A stretch of 64,000 nt of DNA from Salinarimonas sp. Its GTDB lineage: Bacteria; Pseudomonadota; Alphaproteobacteria; Rhizobiales; Beijerinckiaceae. The DNA lies in the NCBI GenBank assembly GCA_020832565.1, contig JAFIEI010000008.1, forward strand, positions 1 to 64,000, written 5' to 3'. The position numbers and the translations under genes were made by a program. Under the pieces are notes generated by a model, which had not been told where the DNA came from, made no database searches, and saw nothing but the letters and a program-made list of their open reading frames with translations. Every line of letters begins with the position of its first letter. Position 1 is the first letter of the stretch. Below are positions 45,554-54,579 of this stretch, piece after piece.

Positions 45554-46330
45554 TCACCACCAGTGGCCGGCGGCCTGTGCGGCGCGCTCTGTCTGGGGCG
45601 GTTGGCGGGCTTCGTCGAGAGCTTCCAGCAGGCGCCGGACATCCTGTTCGAAACCCGTGCTCGTCTGCACGCGCGGGCGGGCCAGTGTGATCGGCAGTTC
45701 GTCGTGGATGCGCCCGGGGCGGGCGCGCATCACGAAGGCGCGATCGGCCAGCGTCACCGCTTCGGAGACGTCGTGGGTGACCATCAGCACGATCGGGCGC
45801 ACATCCTCCCACAGGTCGAGCAGGGCACCGTGCAGGCTGGCGCGGGTGAAGGCGTCGAGCGCCGAGAAGGGCTCGTCGAGCAGGAGCAGCTTGGGACGCG
45901 TTACAAGCGCACGGGCGATGGCGACGCGCTGCTGCTGGCCGCCGGAGAGATCGCGCGGCCAGCGCCCGGCATGCTCGGCGAGGCCGATGCGCGCCAGCGC
46001 GTGCTCGATGCGCGATTCGCGCTCGTTGCGCGGCAGGTGGTCGATGCCGAAGCCGACATTGTCGGCGACGGTGAGCCAGGGCAGCAGGCGCGGTTCCTGG
46101 AAGACGACCGCGACGGCGGGATGCGGGCCGGTGATCCGCTCGCCATCCAGGCTGATCGTGCCGCCGGTGGCGTGGTCGAGACCGGCGGCGAGGCGCAACA
46201 GCGTGGTCTTGCCGCAACCCGACCCGCCGATCAGCGCAGCGATCTCGCCGGCGCGGGCCTCGAGATTGATGTTGGACAGGGCCTGCGTGCCGTCCGCATA
46301 GGTCTTGCCGAGATGGGAAAGGGTCAGCAT
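45554..46330 (-). CDS. Aliphatic sulfonate/nitrate-type ABC transporter ATP-binding protein (SsuB-like)
   Basis: A 258-residue ATPase with Walker A GGSGCGKTT, signature LSGGQQQRVAIARAL, Walker B LLLLDEPFSALD and H-loop VTHDVSEA. It belongs to the SsuB/TauB/NrtD group. The ATG shares one base with the permease stop (TAATG). The longer open frame upstream is an out-of-frame shadow of the permease. No sulfonate monooxygenase gene is adjacent, so the substrate (sulfonate, taurine or another small anion) is inferred. Confidence 0.88.
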   Translation of the reverse strand: MLTLSHLGKTYADGTQALSNINLEARAGEIAALIGGSGCGKTTLLRLAAGLDHATGGTISLDGERITGPHPAVAVVFQEPRLLPWLTVADNVGFGIDHLPRNERESRIEHALARIGLAEHAGRWPRDLSGGQQQRVAIARALVTRPKLLLLDEPFSALDAFTRASLHGALLDLWEDVRPIVLMVTHDVSEAVTLADRAFVMRARPGRIHDELPITLARPRVQTSTGFEQDVRRLLEALDEARQPPQTERAAQAAGHWW

Positions 46331-47232
46331 TACAGGCGCTCCCTGACGGTATCCTGCCAGCGTATCAGCGGGCTGGTGAGGGTGACGAGCAGCCAGTCGG
46401 CGGCCTTGCCGAGCAGGGCGAAGGCGATGATGGCGGCGACGATCTGATCCGTGAGCCCCATCTGCTGGCCATCGACGAGGAGATAGCCGAGGCCCTCCGA
46501 GGCGCCCATGAATTCGGCCGCGACGACGAACATGAAGCCGAGCCCGAGCCCCGAGCGCAGGGCAGTCAGCGTCTCCGGAAGAATCGCCGGAAGCAGGATG
46601 CGCCGCGCCATCGCCAGACGCGACAGCCGGAAGGCGCGCCCGACCTCGACGAGCTTGCGGTCGATCGAGAGAATGCCCTGCGCCACGCCGAGATAGACCG
46701 GAAAGAACACGCCGACCGCGATCAGCATGACCTTGGAGGTCTCGAAGATGCCGAACCACAGAATGAACAGCGGAATCCACGCGATCGAGGGCACCGAGCG
46801 CAGCGCCTGCAGGGTCGGATCGAGCAAGTTGCGGATCAGCCCGCTGGCGCCGGAGATCGCGCCGAGCGCAATGCCGGCAACGGCACCCAGCGCGAATCCG
46901 ACCAGAACCCTCCACAGCGTCGCCCAGACATGCAGCCAGAGATCTCCATAGAGCGCGAGGTCCTGGAAGGTGCTTGCGATACGGCTCGGCGGCGGCATCA
47001 GCCGTCCCTCGGCATAGCCGAAGCTGACGGCTGCCTCCCAGCCGATGGCGAGCCCGAGCGGCAGGATCAGTGCGAGCGCGAGATGCTCGCCGAACCAGCC
47101 CTTGCCGGAAGCTGGGGAAGCTGTCACCGGTGTGGGCTCCACGCCCGTTGCGGCAGGCTCGTGTGAGCCTGCCGCAGTCGCGGTGTCGTCATGGGTGTCT
47201 GCGGCTCTCGGCAGAGAATTCGGCAGTGCCAT
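46330..47232 (-). CDS. Aliphatic sulfonate-type ABC transporter permease (SsuC-like)
   Basis: A 300-residue membrane protein with a long hydrophilic, Ala/Thr-rich N-terminus (about residues 1-45) and then six helices. The coupling loop is VEVGRAFRLSRLAMARRILLP, quoted in part, and SVPSIAWIPLFILWFG is characteristic of SsuC/TauC permeases. A GAGGAG site precedes the ATG. It lies between the binding-protein and ATPase genes. Confidence 0.9.
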   Translation of the reverse strand: MALPNSLPRAADTHDDTATAAGSHEPAATGVEPTPVTASPASGKGWFGEHLALALILPLGLAIGWEAAVSFGYAEGRLMPPPSRIASTFQDLALYGDLWLHVWATLWRVLVGFALGAVAGIALGAISGASGLIRNLLDPTLQALRSVPSIAWIPLFILWFGIFETSKVMLIAVGVFFPVYLGVAQGILSIDRKLVEVGRAFRLSRLAMARRILLPAILPETLTALRSGLGLGFMFVVAAEFMGASEGLGYLLVDGQQMGLTDQIVAAIIAFALLGKAADWLLVTLTSPLIRWQDTVRERL

Positions 47233-47272
47233 GCTCGTCTCCTCGCGGTACTTCGCGCGTTGTGCGCCTCGC

Positions 47273-48250
47273 TTATTGCGTTGAGGCCGGGTTGAAGCGC
47301 GTATCGATCAGCGCATCGAGATGCGTCTCGACCTCGACATTGCCTCGGATCACCCCGGCTTCCTGGAGCGCCAGACCGGCCTGCAGGATGGTCTCGCGCT
47401 GGGCATCGCCAATGGCGGAATGCGTGAGATCCGTGCGCTCGAACTGGCGTTCGACCACGTTTGCGGGCAGGCGGGTGAATTCCTGGAACAGGGCCTGGAT
47501 TGTCTCGGGATCGGCCAGGGCCTCTTCACGGGCGCGCTCGTAAGCGGCGATGACGCGCTCGACCAGTTCGGGATGCTCTTCCGCAAAGGCGGTGCGCACG
47601 TTGAGAATGCCCCAGCTATTGGCATCCGCGTCGCGGTAGAACAGCCGCGCATCGCTCTCGAGCCCGGATGCCGCCATCATCGGGTCGAGCCCGGCCCAGG
47701 CCTGCACGTCGCCACGCTCCAGCGCCAGACGGCCATCGGCATGCTGGAGCAGCACGAGGCGCACGTCACGCTCGGTCAGGCCGGCGGAGGCGAGGGCACG
47801 CACCAGGAAGATATGCGGGTCAGTGCCGCGCGTGACCGCGACGGCCTTGCCGGCGAGATCCTCGACGCTTTCGATATCGCTGTCGGCCTGGGTGACGAGC
47901 GCGGTCCATTCGGGTTGGGAATAGACATAGATCGCGTTGATCGGATTGCCGTTGATGCGCCCGATCAGGGCGGCGGCACCGGCGGTCGAGCCGAAATCGA
48001 GCGAACCGGCATTGAGGAATTCGAGCGCCCGGTTGGAGCCGTGCGACTGCACCCAGCGGACATCGATCCCGTCTTCGGCCAGCGCTTCCTCGAGATAGCC
48101 GCGCTCCTTCAGGAGCAGGCTCACCGGGTTGTAGGTGGCATAATCGAGGCGGATTTCGCTGGGCGTCTGGGCCGATACGTTCGTCAAGCCGAACGCTGCG
48201 AGGGCGACGAAGCCTGCGAGGACCTTCCTGAATCGCGTGAATTGGCGCAT
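47273..48250 (-). CDS. Aliphatic sulfonate-type ABC transporter substrate-binding protein (SsuA-like)
   Basis: A 325-residue periplasmic binding protein with signal peptide (cleavage near NVSAQTPSE). It has the SsuA/TauA core: YNPVSLLLKERGYLEEAL, SHGSNRALEFLNAGSLDFG, and VTRGTDPHIFLVRALASAG, each given in part. The ATG at 48250 has a GGAAGGGAAAG site. First gene of the transporter operon, with a candidate TTGACA promoter about 110-140 bp upstream. Confidence 0.88.
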   Translation of the reverse strand: MRQFTRFRKVLAGFVALAAFGLTNVSAQTPSEIRLDYATYNPVSLLLKERGYLEEALAEDGIDVRWVQSHGSNRALEFLNAGSLDFGSTAGAAALIGRINGNPINAIYVYSQPEWTALVTQADSDIESVEDLAGKAVAVTRGTDPHIFLVRALASAGLTERDVRLVLLQHADGRLALERGDVQAWAGLDPMMAASGLESDARLFYRDADANSWGILNVRTAFAEEHPELVERVIAAYERAREEALADPETIQALFQEFTRLPANVVERQFERTDLTHSAIGDAQRETILQAGLALQEAGVIRGNVEVETHLDALIDTRFNPASTQ

Positions 48251-48599
48251 ATCTTTCCCTTCCATCATATATCAGAAATCAAAACCCGGTTTCGGATCCG
48301 CAGCGAAGCTGATCGGCGGCGCAGGCCGTCTCCGCCAGATATGGTCATTGCGTTCGGTTTGTAGAACGATGCTTCTTAATTTGTCAATTGCGCCTGTTTT
48401 GAAAAATTAAATCCGAACAAGAAATGTGAAATCGAATCTGGTGACCACGCGGCGAGAGCGGATCTTGACAGCCCGCCCCGAGGCGGTACGTCGCAAGGGC
48501 GCGTCGTGCATATGGAAACGTGTGCGTCGCGCGTAGGGATAAAGGGCGCTTGCGCGCAGGGACATGCCCGGCAGGGCGCAGATGCAGGAGGTTCTCAGG
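48251..48599. other. Divergent promoter gap, ssu operon / sugar dehydrogenase
   Basis: No gene seen. The part around 48365-48440 is AT-rich and holds the candidate ssu promoter; the right part has a GC-rich leader of the dehydrogenase gene. Confidence 0.5.
48358..48387 (-). promoter_or_regulatory. Candidate sigma-70-type promoter for the ssu operon
   Basis: On the minus strand, a perfect -35 TTGACA (48382-48387), an 18-bp spacer and a -10-like TACAAA (48358-48363), about 108 bp before the ssuA-like start codon. Confidence 0.5.
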
Positions 48600-49802
48600 A
48601 TGGTGGCCCGGATGAATCGACCCCGCCTTTCATCGTCGCGCGGGAGCCGTCGCTTGACCGTCATGCTCGGCGGAGCGCTTGCGCTGATCGTAGGCGGGGT
48701 GGCCCACTGGCCAGCCCAGGCCCAGACGGCGCCCACCCATGAGCGCATCGCCACGCAGGATTACGAACTCCTCGTCGAGACCGTCGCCTCGGGGCTCCGC
48801 CATCCCTGGAGCCTTGCCTTCCTGCCGGACGGCGCCATGCTCGTCACCGAGCGCCCCGGCGCGATCCGGCTCGTCACCCGCGACGGCCGCGTCTCCGATC
48901 CGCTGGCGGGTACGCCGCCGGTGGCCGCCGTGAATCAGGCCGGCATGCTCGACATCGCCCTCGATCCCGATTTCGACGAGAACGGCCTCGTCTACATGGC
49001 CTATGCCGAAGAGCGCGACGGCGGTATCGCGCTGAGCGTGGCGCGGGCCGCTTTCGACCGCGAGGCCGGGGCTTTCGCTGAGCCGGACGTCATCTTCCGC
49101 CAGCTTCCCGCCGTATCCGGCGGGCGTCATCTCGGCGCGCGGCTCGCCTTCCATCCCGACGGCACGCTCTTCGTCACTGCCGGCGATCGCGGCGGCTATT
49201 CGGACGAATCGCAGGAAGCGGGCAACCATATCGGCGCGATCATGCGCATCAATCCCGACGGCTCGATCCCGGCGGGCAATCCGCACGAGACCATGGAAGG
49301 CTGGGCGCCCGAGGTCTGGTCGATCGGTCATCGCAACGTGCAGGGGGCGACCATGCGCCCGGGCACGGAGCAGTTCTGGACGCATGAGCACGGCGCACGC
49401 GGCGGCGACGAGGTCAATCTGATCGAGCCGGGCCTGAACTACGGCTGGCCGGTCATCGCCTATGGCACGCATTATACCGGCGGAGAGATCGGCGTCGGCA
49501 CCCACAAGGAAGGCATGGAGCAGCCGGTCTATTACTGGGATCCGGCGCTCGCACCATCCGGCATGGCCTTCTATGACGGTGACGCCTTCCCGCAATGGCA
49601 GGGTGATCTGTTCATCGGGGGGCTGGTCAGCCGCGTCGTCTCGCGCCTGACGCTCTCGGGTGATTCCGTGGTCGCGGAAGAGCGTATCCTCGGTGCGCTC
49701 GGTGAGCGTATCCGCGACGTGCGCAACGGCCCCGACGGCGCGCTCTATCTACTCTCCGATGCCGAGAACGGGCGTATCCTGCGCCTCGTGCCGGTTCCCT
49801 GA
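48600..49802 (+). CDS. PQQ-dependent sugar dehydrogenase family protein
   Basis: A 400-residue secreted beta-propeller protein of the soluble glucose dehydrogenase/aldose sugar dehydrogenase (Ylii-like) family. A signal peptide ends near WPAQAQT. Typical segments: LRHPWSLAFLPDGAMLVTER, GGRHLGARLAFHPDGTLFVT, then EVWSIGHRNVQG and WTHEHGARGGDEVN, each in part. The GGAGG site 8 nt upstream fixes the ATG at 48600. Whether it binds PQQ or acts on sugars is not known for many members. No pqq genes are in the window. Confidence 0.88.
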   Translation: MVARMNRPRLSSSRGSRRLTVMLGGALALIVGGVAHWPAQAQTAPTHERIATQDYELLVETVASGLRHPWSLAFLPDGAMLVTERPGAIRLVTRDGRVSDPLAGTPPVAAVNQAGMLDIALDPDFDENGLVYMAYAEERDGGIALSVARAAFDREAGAFAEPDVIFRQLPAVSGGRHLGARLAFHPDGTLFVTAGDRGGYSDESQEAGNHIGAIMRINPDGSIPAGNPHETMEGWAPEVWSIGHRNVQGATMRPGTEQFWTHEHGARGGDEVNLIEPGLNYGWPVIAYGTHYTGGEIGVGTHKEGMEQPVYYWDPALAPSGMAFYDGDAFPQWQGDLFIGGLVSRVVSRLTLSGDSVVAEERILGALGERIRDVRNGPDGALYLLSDAENGRILRLVPVP

Positions 49803-49834
49803 ACCAGCGCGGCGACGCGCCAGAAAGCAACACG

Positions 49835-50926
49835 ATGGATCCTGTCACCCATATGGCGCTCGGCGCCGCCGTCGGGCATTTCGTCGGCGGGCGCCGGCTC
49901 GGCTGGATCGCGCCGGTGGCGGGGGCGGCTGCCGCGCTCGTGCCCGATCTCGACATCTTCTGGCCGCTGCCGGAGCGGTCCGTCGATTATTACAACGTGC
50001 ATCGCGGCATCACGCATTCGCTGTTCTTCGGGCCGGTCGTCGGCGGCGTGATCGGCTATGGGGCGGCGCGGATCCATCGCGCGGTGCGCAGCCGGCGTGG
50101 ACAGCCGTTCGGAGAAACGGACGCGCAAGCGGTGACGCGGACCTGGATCGCGATCGTCATCCTCGCCATGGTCACGCATGTGCTCAACGACGCCTTCACC
50201 GTCTACGGCACCCAGCTCTTTGCTCCCTTCAGCAATCGTCAATTCGGCCTGCCGGCGGTGCCGGTGATCGATCCGGCCTATACGCTGATCCTGATCGGCG
50301 GGCTCATTCTCGCCTGGCGCAGCGGCTGGGCGCGGCCACGGGCGCGCGGCATGACCCTCGGCGCGCTCGTGCTCTCCACCGGCTATCTCCTGCTCGCGCT
50401 TGCCCAGAACGAGCGCGCCCGTGATCTCGTCTTTGCCGATCCGGGCGCGCAGGAGCGCATCGTTACCGATTACGAGGTGACGACGACGATGTTCTCGCCC
50501 TGGCTGCGGCGGATCGTGACGCAGGAATCTGACAGCCTGCATATCGGCTTCGTCTCGACGCTGCGCCCGCGTGAAATCAACTGGATGCGCATCGATCGCG
50601 AGCCGCAGGCCGAGGCGCTTGCGGATGCCGCGTTCGCCACGCCGGAGGGGGAGATCTATCGCCGGTTCGCGCGCGGCATCATTCACCCGCATATCGTCGA
50701 AGGCCATGACGGGGGGCTCGTCCTGCGCATCGGCGACATGCGCTACGCCTCGCCCGGAGCGGCCGAGCGGGGCATGTGGGGCGTGGAATGGCCGCTGGCA
50801 CAGGGCGATGACGGGCTCGAAATAGGCGGCGAGGGCCTGCGCTTCACCCAGCGCTCGGAGGCGAATGCGCATGTGCTGCGCGCGCTGTTCCAGGCCAAGG
50901 CGGGCCAGGAGAACGACGTGTTCTGA
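49835..50926 (+). CDS. YdjM-like membrane-bound metal-dependent hydrolase
   Basis: A 363-residue membrane protein of the YdjM/inner-membrane hydrolase family. The N-terminus MDPVTHMALGAAVGHF and the motif VHRGITHSLFFG carry the histidines and aspartates (LVPDLDIF) that may bind metal. About five membrane helices fill the first 190 residues; a C-terminal soluble domain of about 170 residues follows. It begins 32 bp after the sugar dehydrogenase stop, same strand, so it is probably cotranscribed. The substrate is unknown. Confidence 0.85.
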   Translation: MDPVTHMALGAAVGHFVGGRRLGWIAPVAGAAAALVPDLDIFWPLPERSVDYYNVHRGITHSLFFGPVVGGVIGYGAARIHRAVRSRRGQPFGETDAQAVTRTWIAIVILAMVTHVLNDAFTVYGTQLFAPFSNRQFGLPAVPVIDPAYTLILIGGLILAWRSGWARPRARGMTLGALVLSTGYLLLALAQNERARDLVFADPGAQERIVTDYEVTTTMFSPWLRRIVTQESDSLHIGFVSTLRPREINWMRIDREPQAEALADAAFATPEGEIYRRFARGIIHPHIVEGHDGGLVLRIGDMRYASPGAAERGMWGVEWPLAQGDDGLEIGGEGLRFTQRSEANAHVLRALFQAKAGQENDVF

Positions 50927-50948
50927 CGCGCGGCGCGATGGTTATGAC

Positions 50949-51413
50949 TCAGCCCGCCTCGCGCGCGATCGCTTGCGCGACCTTGTCCTCCAGCTCCTGC
51001 GCGACGGCCAGCGCAACCGGGTCCTGCGGATCCGCATCGGGTCGGCTTGCGGCGCGCAGGGCCGCGATATGGGCCTCGACCAGGGCGGCGGGCGGCTTTG
51101 CGACGAAACCGAGCAGGCGCGAGAGCGAGCCGGCGATACGCCCGACCAGCGGAGCGCCGAGATCGGTGGCTGAGCCCCGCAGATCATGCGCGGCGCGGTG
51201 CAGCCGTGCCTGCGCTGCCTCGGCTGAAGGGTGCGCGCGCCAGGCCGCGTGATATTCCGTGAGCCAGGAGATCGCTTCCGGCAATTGCGCGCGATGCTGA
51301 CGGCGAAACTGTTCGAGTGCGCGCTCGGCGCGGCTCACGGCGGGATCGGCCGCGCCGTCATAGTCGCTGTCCATGACGAGCGCCTTGCGCGCGAGGCGGT
51401 TGGGATTGGCCAC
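50949..51413 (-). CDS. Hpt-domain phosphotransfer protein (start disrupted by an amber codon)
   Basis: A 154-residue helical protein, from GTG 51413, with the histidine phosphotransfer motif AAHDLRGSATDLGAP, phosphorylatable His about residue 76. The frame extends in phase to an ATG at 51506 that overlaps the response-regulator stop (ATGA) and has a GGAGGAG site, but codon 18 from there is TAG (51453-51455). So either the gene starts at the GTG, with a GGAG only a few bases away, or a nonsense mutation has removed the natural N-terminus. It is the last gene of nadK-REC-Hpt. Confidence 0.75.
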   Translation of the reverse strand: MANPNRLARKALVMDSDYDGAADPAVSRAERALEQFRRQHRAQLPEAISWLTEYHAAWRAHPSAEAAQARLHRAAHDLRGSATDLGAPLVGRIAGSLSRLLGFVAKPPAALVEAHIAALRAASRPDADPQDPVALAVAQELEDKVAQAIAREAG

Positions 51414-51502
51414 GATCTCCGCTTCGTCACGCGGGCGGTCCTGCTTGCCGTCCTACTTGCCTTGATGATTGCCTTGGCGCTTCCCCGGAGGCGGGATGAT
51501 CT

Positions 51503-52009
51503 TCATGAGCGCTCCTCCGAGGATCCGTCCGCACCGGTATCCGGTGTCGTCGCTCGTGGCACCGGTACGCCCGGGCGCTGGGGGCCGAAATAACCCGGCG
51601 CGGCGACGAAGGGGCGCTGATCGACGGCGAGCCCGAGAAGCTTGTCGTAAAGCACGCGTGGCGTGACCGGCTTGACGAGGTAATCGTTTATTCCGGCATC
51701 GCGCGCCTCCAGGACCCGCGCGCGTTCGGCATGGGCGGAGATCATGAGGATCGGCACGAAGGGGTCCGGGCTGGTCTCGCGATCCCGCATCCTGCGTGCG
51801 ACGGAAAGCCCGTCGCGCTGCGGCATTTCCCAGTCGAGCAGGACGACATCCGGGCGCTCCTCGGCAAACAGCGCGAGCGCGGATTCTCCGTCCTGCGCCT
51901 GGTGGATGACCTGCGCGCCGAAGGCTTCGAGCATCGCCACCAGGGCCGCGCGCATATAGGCGTTGTCCTCGGCGACCAGAAAGCAGAGGCGTTCGAATTC
52001 GAGGCGCAT
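51503..52009 (-). CDS. Single-domain CheY-like response regulator
   Basis: A 168-residue protein with one receiver domain (about residues 5-128). The phosphoacceptor is D59 in VVLLDWEMP; acidic pair E14-D15, the ISAHAE threonine/serine position and Lys in DYLVKPV are present. The C-terminal 35 residues are Pro/Thr-rich and unstructured; no output domain exists. It follows nadK by 12 bp and overlaps the Hpt frame, so it probably forms a phosphorelay with that Hpt protein. Confidence 0.9.
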   Translation of the reverse strand: MRLEFERLCFLVAEDNAYMRAALVAMLEAFGAQVIHQAQDGESALALFAEERPDVVLLDWEMPQRDGLSVARRMRDRETSPDPFVPILMISAHAERARVLEARDAGINDYLVKPVTPRVLYDKLLGLAVDQRPFVAAPGYFGPQRPGVPVPRATTPDTGADGSSEERS

Positions 52010-52021
52010 GGCAGCCTCCCC

Positions 52022-52792
52022 TCAGACCCCGAACTGCTCGCGCAGGATGCGCTCGTCCAGGGAGTGGCCGGGATCGTGCAGCATGACCAGATCGAGCGAG
52101 CGATCCATCGAGATTTCCACATGGGTAACGTCGCGAAACTCGGTATGGTCGGCCACCGCCGCGACAGCACGGTGACGCGGCTCGATGATTTCCACCGCGA
52201 CATCGGCGTAGTTGGGCAGGAGCGCGCCACGCCAGCGCCGGGGCCGAAAGGCCGAGATCGGCATCAGGGTGAGCAGGGGCGCGTTCAGCGGCAGGATCGG
52301 CCCGCCGACGGAGAGATTATACGCGGTCGAGCCCGCCGGTGTGGCCACGAGAAGCCCGTCGGCGACAAGTTCCCCGAGGCGCTCCTTGCCATCGATGGTG
52401 ATGGCGAGCTTCGCCGCCTGGTGGGTCTCGCGCAGCATCGAGACCTCGTTGATGGCCCGTGCCGTATGGGTTTCGCCGTGGATGTCGCGGACATTGAGCA
52501 GGAGCGGATGCACGACGGAACGCTCGGCTGCGGCGAGACGCTCCATCAGGTCGGTTTCGCTGAAATCGTTCATCAGGAAACCCACCGAACCGCGGTTCAT
52601 GCCGTAGATCGGCTTGGCGGTTCCCATGAAGCGGTGCAGCGTCTGCAGCATCAGGCCGTCACCGCCGAGCGCGACGATGATATCCGCCTCCTCGGGCGAG
52701 ACATGGGGATAGCGATCGCTCAGCCGCGCCAGCGCCTGTGCCGCCTCCTTGGAGGAGCTTGCCACGAAGGCGATGGTGGCGTCGCGTTGCAT
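52022..52792 (-). CDS. nadK: NAD kinase
   Basis: Makes NADP+ from NAD+ and ATP. The 256-residue product has the GGDG motif (residues 43-46, [10 protein letters not shown]), the [12 protein letters not shown] stretch and the [18 protein letters not shown] motif. The ATG at 52792 has a GGGGAAAC site. First gene of an operon with a response regulator and an Hpt protein, which is an unexpected setting for a housekeeping enzyme. Confidence 0.95.
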   Translation of the reverse strand: MQRDATIAFVASSSKEAAQALARLSDRYPHVSPEEADIIVALGGDGLMLQTLHRFMGTAKPIYGMNRGSVGFLMNDFSETDLMERLAAAERSVVHPLLLNVRDIHGETHTARAINEVSMLRETHQAAKLAITIDGKERLGELVADGLLVATPAGSTAYNLSVGGPILPLNAPLLTLMPISAFRPRRWRGALLPNYADVAVEIIEPRHRAVAAVADHTEFRDVTHVEISMDRSLDLVMLHDPGHSLDERILREQFGV

Positions 52793-52980
52793 TGTGTTTC
52801 CCCATCCCCCACCCGAACGCGCCATTGCGGCACGGCGAAGTCACCAGCCCTGCGACGGGTCCTCCCGCTCGCAGTGCGTGCCCGCAACCGGACCACCCGC
52901 AACGGGGGTTGCTCGTGGCCGGGAGGCCTGTTTTCATTTTCGCGCAGCCGAGCCGGGCTGCGATTCGCCAGAGGCATCAT

Positions 52981-53304
52981 ATGGATCAGCCGCGCTTCGT
53001 CTACACCACCTTTCCCGATGAGGAGACCGCGCGCCGTATCGCGGGGATTCTCGTGCAGGAGAGCCTGTGCGCCTGCGTCAACCTGCTGCCCGGCATGCGT
53101 GCGATCTACCGGTATGAGGGCGCTGTCGCCGAGGACGGCGAGGTCGCCGCCATCGTCAAAACGCGGACAGGACTCGCCGATGCGGTCGAGGCACGAATCC
53201 GGGCCGAGCATCCCTACAATACGCCCGTATTCTTCCATATCGACATCGCCGCTACCGATGCGGCGACGCGCGCCTGGCTCATGACCGAGACCGGGGCGGG
53301 TTGA
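52981..53304 (+). CDS. cutA: Divalent-cation tolerance protein CutA
   Basis: A 107-residue trimeric small protein with the CutA signature: YTTFPDEETARRIAGILVQE, CVNLLPGMRAIYRYEG and EAVVKTR-like AAIVKTRTGL, then HPYNTPVFFHIDI, each in part. Role in metal tolerance was named from E. coli; the molecular function is not settled. AGAGG lies before the ATG. Confidence 0.93.
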   Translation: MDQPRFVYTTFPDEETARRIAGILVQESLCACVNLLPGMRAIYRYEGAVAEDGEVAAIVKTRTGLADAVEARIRAEHPYNTPVFFHIDIAATDAATRAWLMTETGAG

Positions 53305-53336
53305 GGCCCGGCGCCCGGCGCCGGTGCCCCGTGACA

Positions 53337-54377
53337 TCAGCGCCCGCCCTCGAAACCGGCGAGGAAGGCCGAGAGATTGTCGGGCAGGGCGTCGCAGAGA
53401 TAGCCGCCCTCCTGGATCAGCGCCGTCGGCAAGCCGGTCGAGCCGATGAGCCCCGCTGCCTGCTCGAAACCCCGCGTCGTCACCCTGAGCGCCCCGATCG
53501 GGTCGTGCTCCGAAGCGTCGAGCCCGAGCGCAACCACCAGCGCGTCCGGCGCATAGGCCGCGATCCGCTCCAGGCCTTTTTCGATCGCGCGGTGAAAAGC
53601 GCTGTCGCCCTCGCCATGGGGGAGGGGGAGATTCAGATTGTATCCAACCCCCGCGCCGGCTCCGGTTTCCTCTGCGTAACCTGCATAATAGGGGAAATAA
53701 TCGGCCGGATCCGCATGCACGGAAATGGTGAGAATGTCGTCGGCCTCGTAGAAGATGCCCTGCGTTCCGTTGCCGTGATGCACGTCGATATCGAGGATCG
53801 CGACCCTTGCCGGGCGCCCCTCGCGCGCAGCGACGTTCGCCTGCATCCGGCGCGCGGCGATGCCGGAATTGTTGAGGAAACAGAAGCCACCGGCGGAATC
53901 GGCATAGGCATGATGGCCCGGCGGGCGGCACAAGGCGTAAGCGACGCCCTCGCCGAGCGCGGTATCGGCAGTATCGACGGCAATCTGGGCGCCGGCATGG
54001 ATTGCAGCCCAGGTGCCGGCACGGATCGGCGTCGACGTATCTGCGGTGTAATAGCCGATCAGGCCGAGCAGACCCTCGGGGCGCTTCGACATGTGCGGGC
54101 GCGAGAAATGGCCCGACAGGACTTCGTCGTCGACGCCCGGCAATTCGTGGCGCCGCTCCCAAGTATCGCGCAGAAAGGCGACATAACCCGCATCATGCAC
54201 GGCGAGGATCGGTTCGATCCCATGATCGCCGGCCTGCGTGACCGCATGCGCGCCGCTCACGGCTTGATGCAGGATGGCGTAGCGATCAGCCTGCTCGGGA
54301 TGGGTGACCATGGTGCCGCGCCGGAAATACAGGGCGGGGTCATGAAGGGCGGAGGCGGGGCTGTGGAAGACGCGCAT
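53337..54377 (-). CDS. Histone deacetylase family protein (acetylpolyamine amidohydrolase-like)
   Basis: A 346-residue zinc hydrolase of the class II HDAC/AcuC/APAH family. The catalytic motifs RPPGHHA and DIDVHHGNGTQ, the HADPADYFPYYAG loop and the late QEGGYLCDALPDN motif are complete. Bacterial members deacetylate acetylpolyamines or small acetylated molecules; protein targets are not excluded. It converges with cutA. The ribosome site is weak. Confidence 0.92.
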   Translation of the reverse strand: MRVFHSPASALHDPALYFRRGTMVTHPEQADRYAILHQAVSGAHAVTQAGDHGIEPILAVHDAGYVAFLRDTWERRHELPGVDDEVLSGHFSRPHMSKRPEGLLGLIGYYTADTSTPIRAGTWAAIHAGAQIAVDTADTALGEGVAYALCRPPGHHAYADSAGGFCFLNNSGIAARRMQANVAAREGRPARVAILDIDVHHGNGTQGIFYEADDILTISVHADPADYFPYYAGYAEETGAGAGVGYNLNLPLPHGEGDSAFHRAIEKGLERIAAYAPDALVVALGLDASEHDPIGALRVTTRGFEQAAGLIGSTGLPTALIQEGGYLCDALPDNLSAFLAGFEGGR

Positions 54378-54579
54378 GGTTTGTCGGCACCGTGGTTCGG
54401 CAGAGGCCGAGCCGACCGGCGAAAGGTGCCGGCCCCTCGCCTCCGCGTGGCGGAAGAATGAGCAACGACAAAAAAGATCGCCGGGCAGGACCCGGCGATC
54501 AATCGGAATTTATGCAAGATTGTCGAGGCTCTGCCGTCAGGCGGCGCCCGAACCCGAAGGCTGCGGTGCGCGACACCTG

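Noticed and set aside
45554-46915. 453-codon frame suggesting an N-terminally extended SsuB-like ATPase
   Set aside because: The extension overlaps the permease gene in another frame; the ATPase starts normally at 46330 by TAATG overlap.
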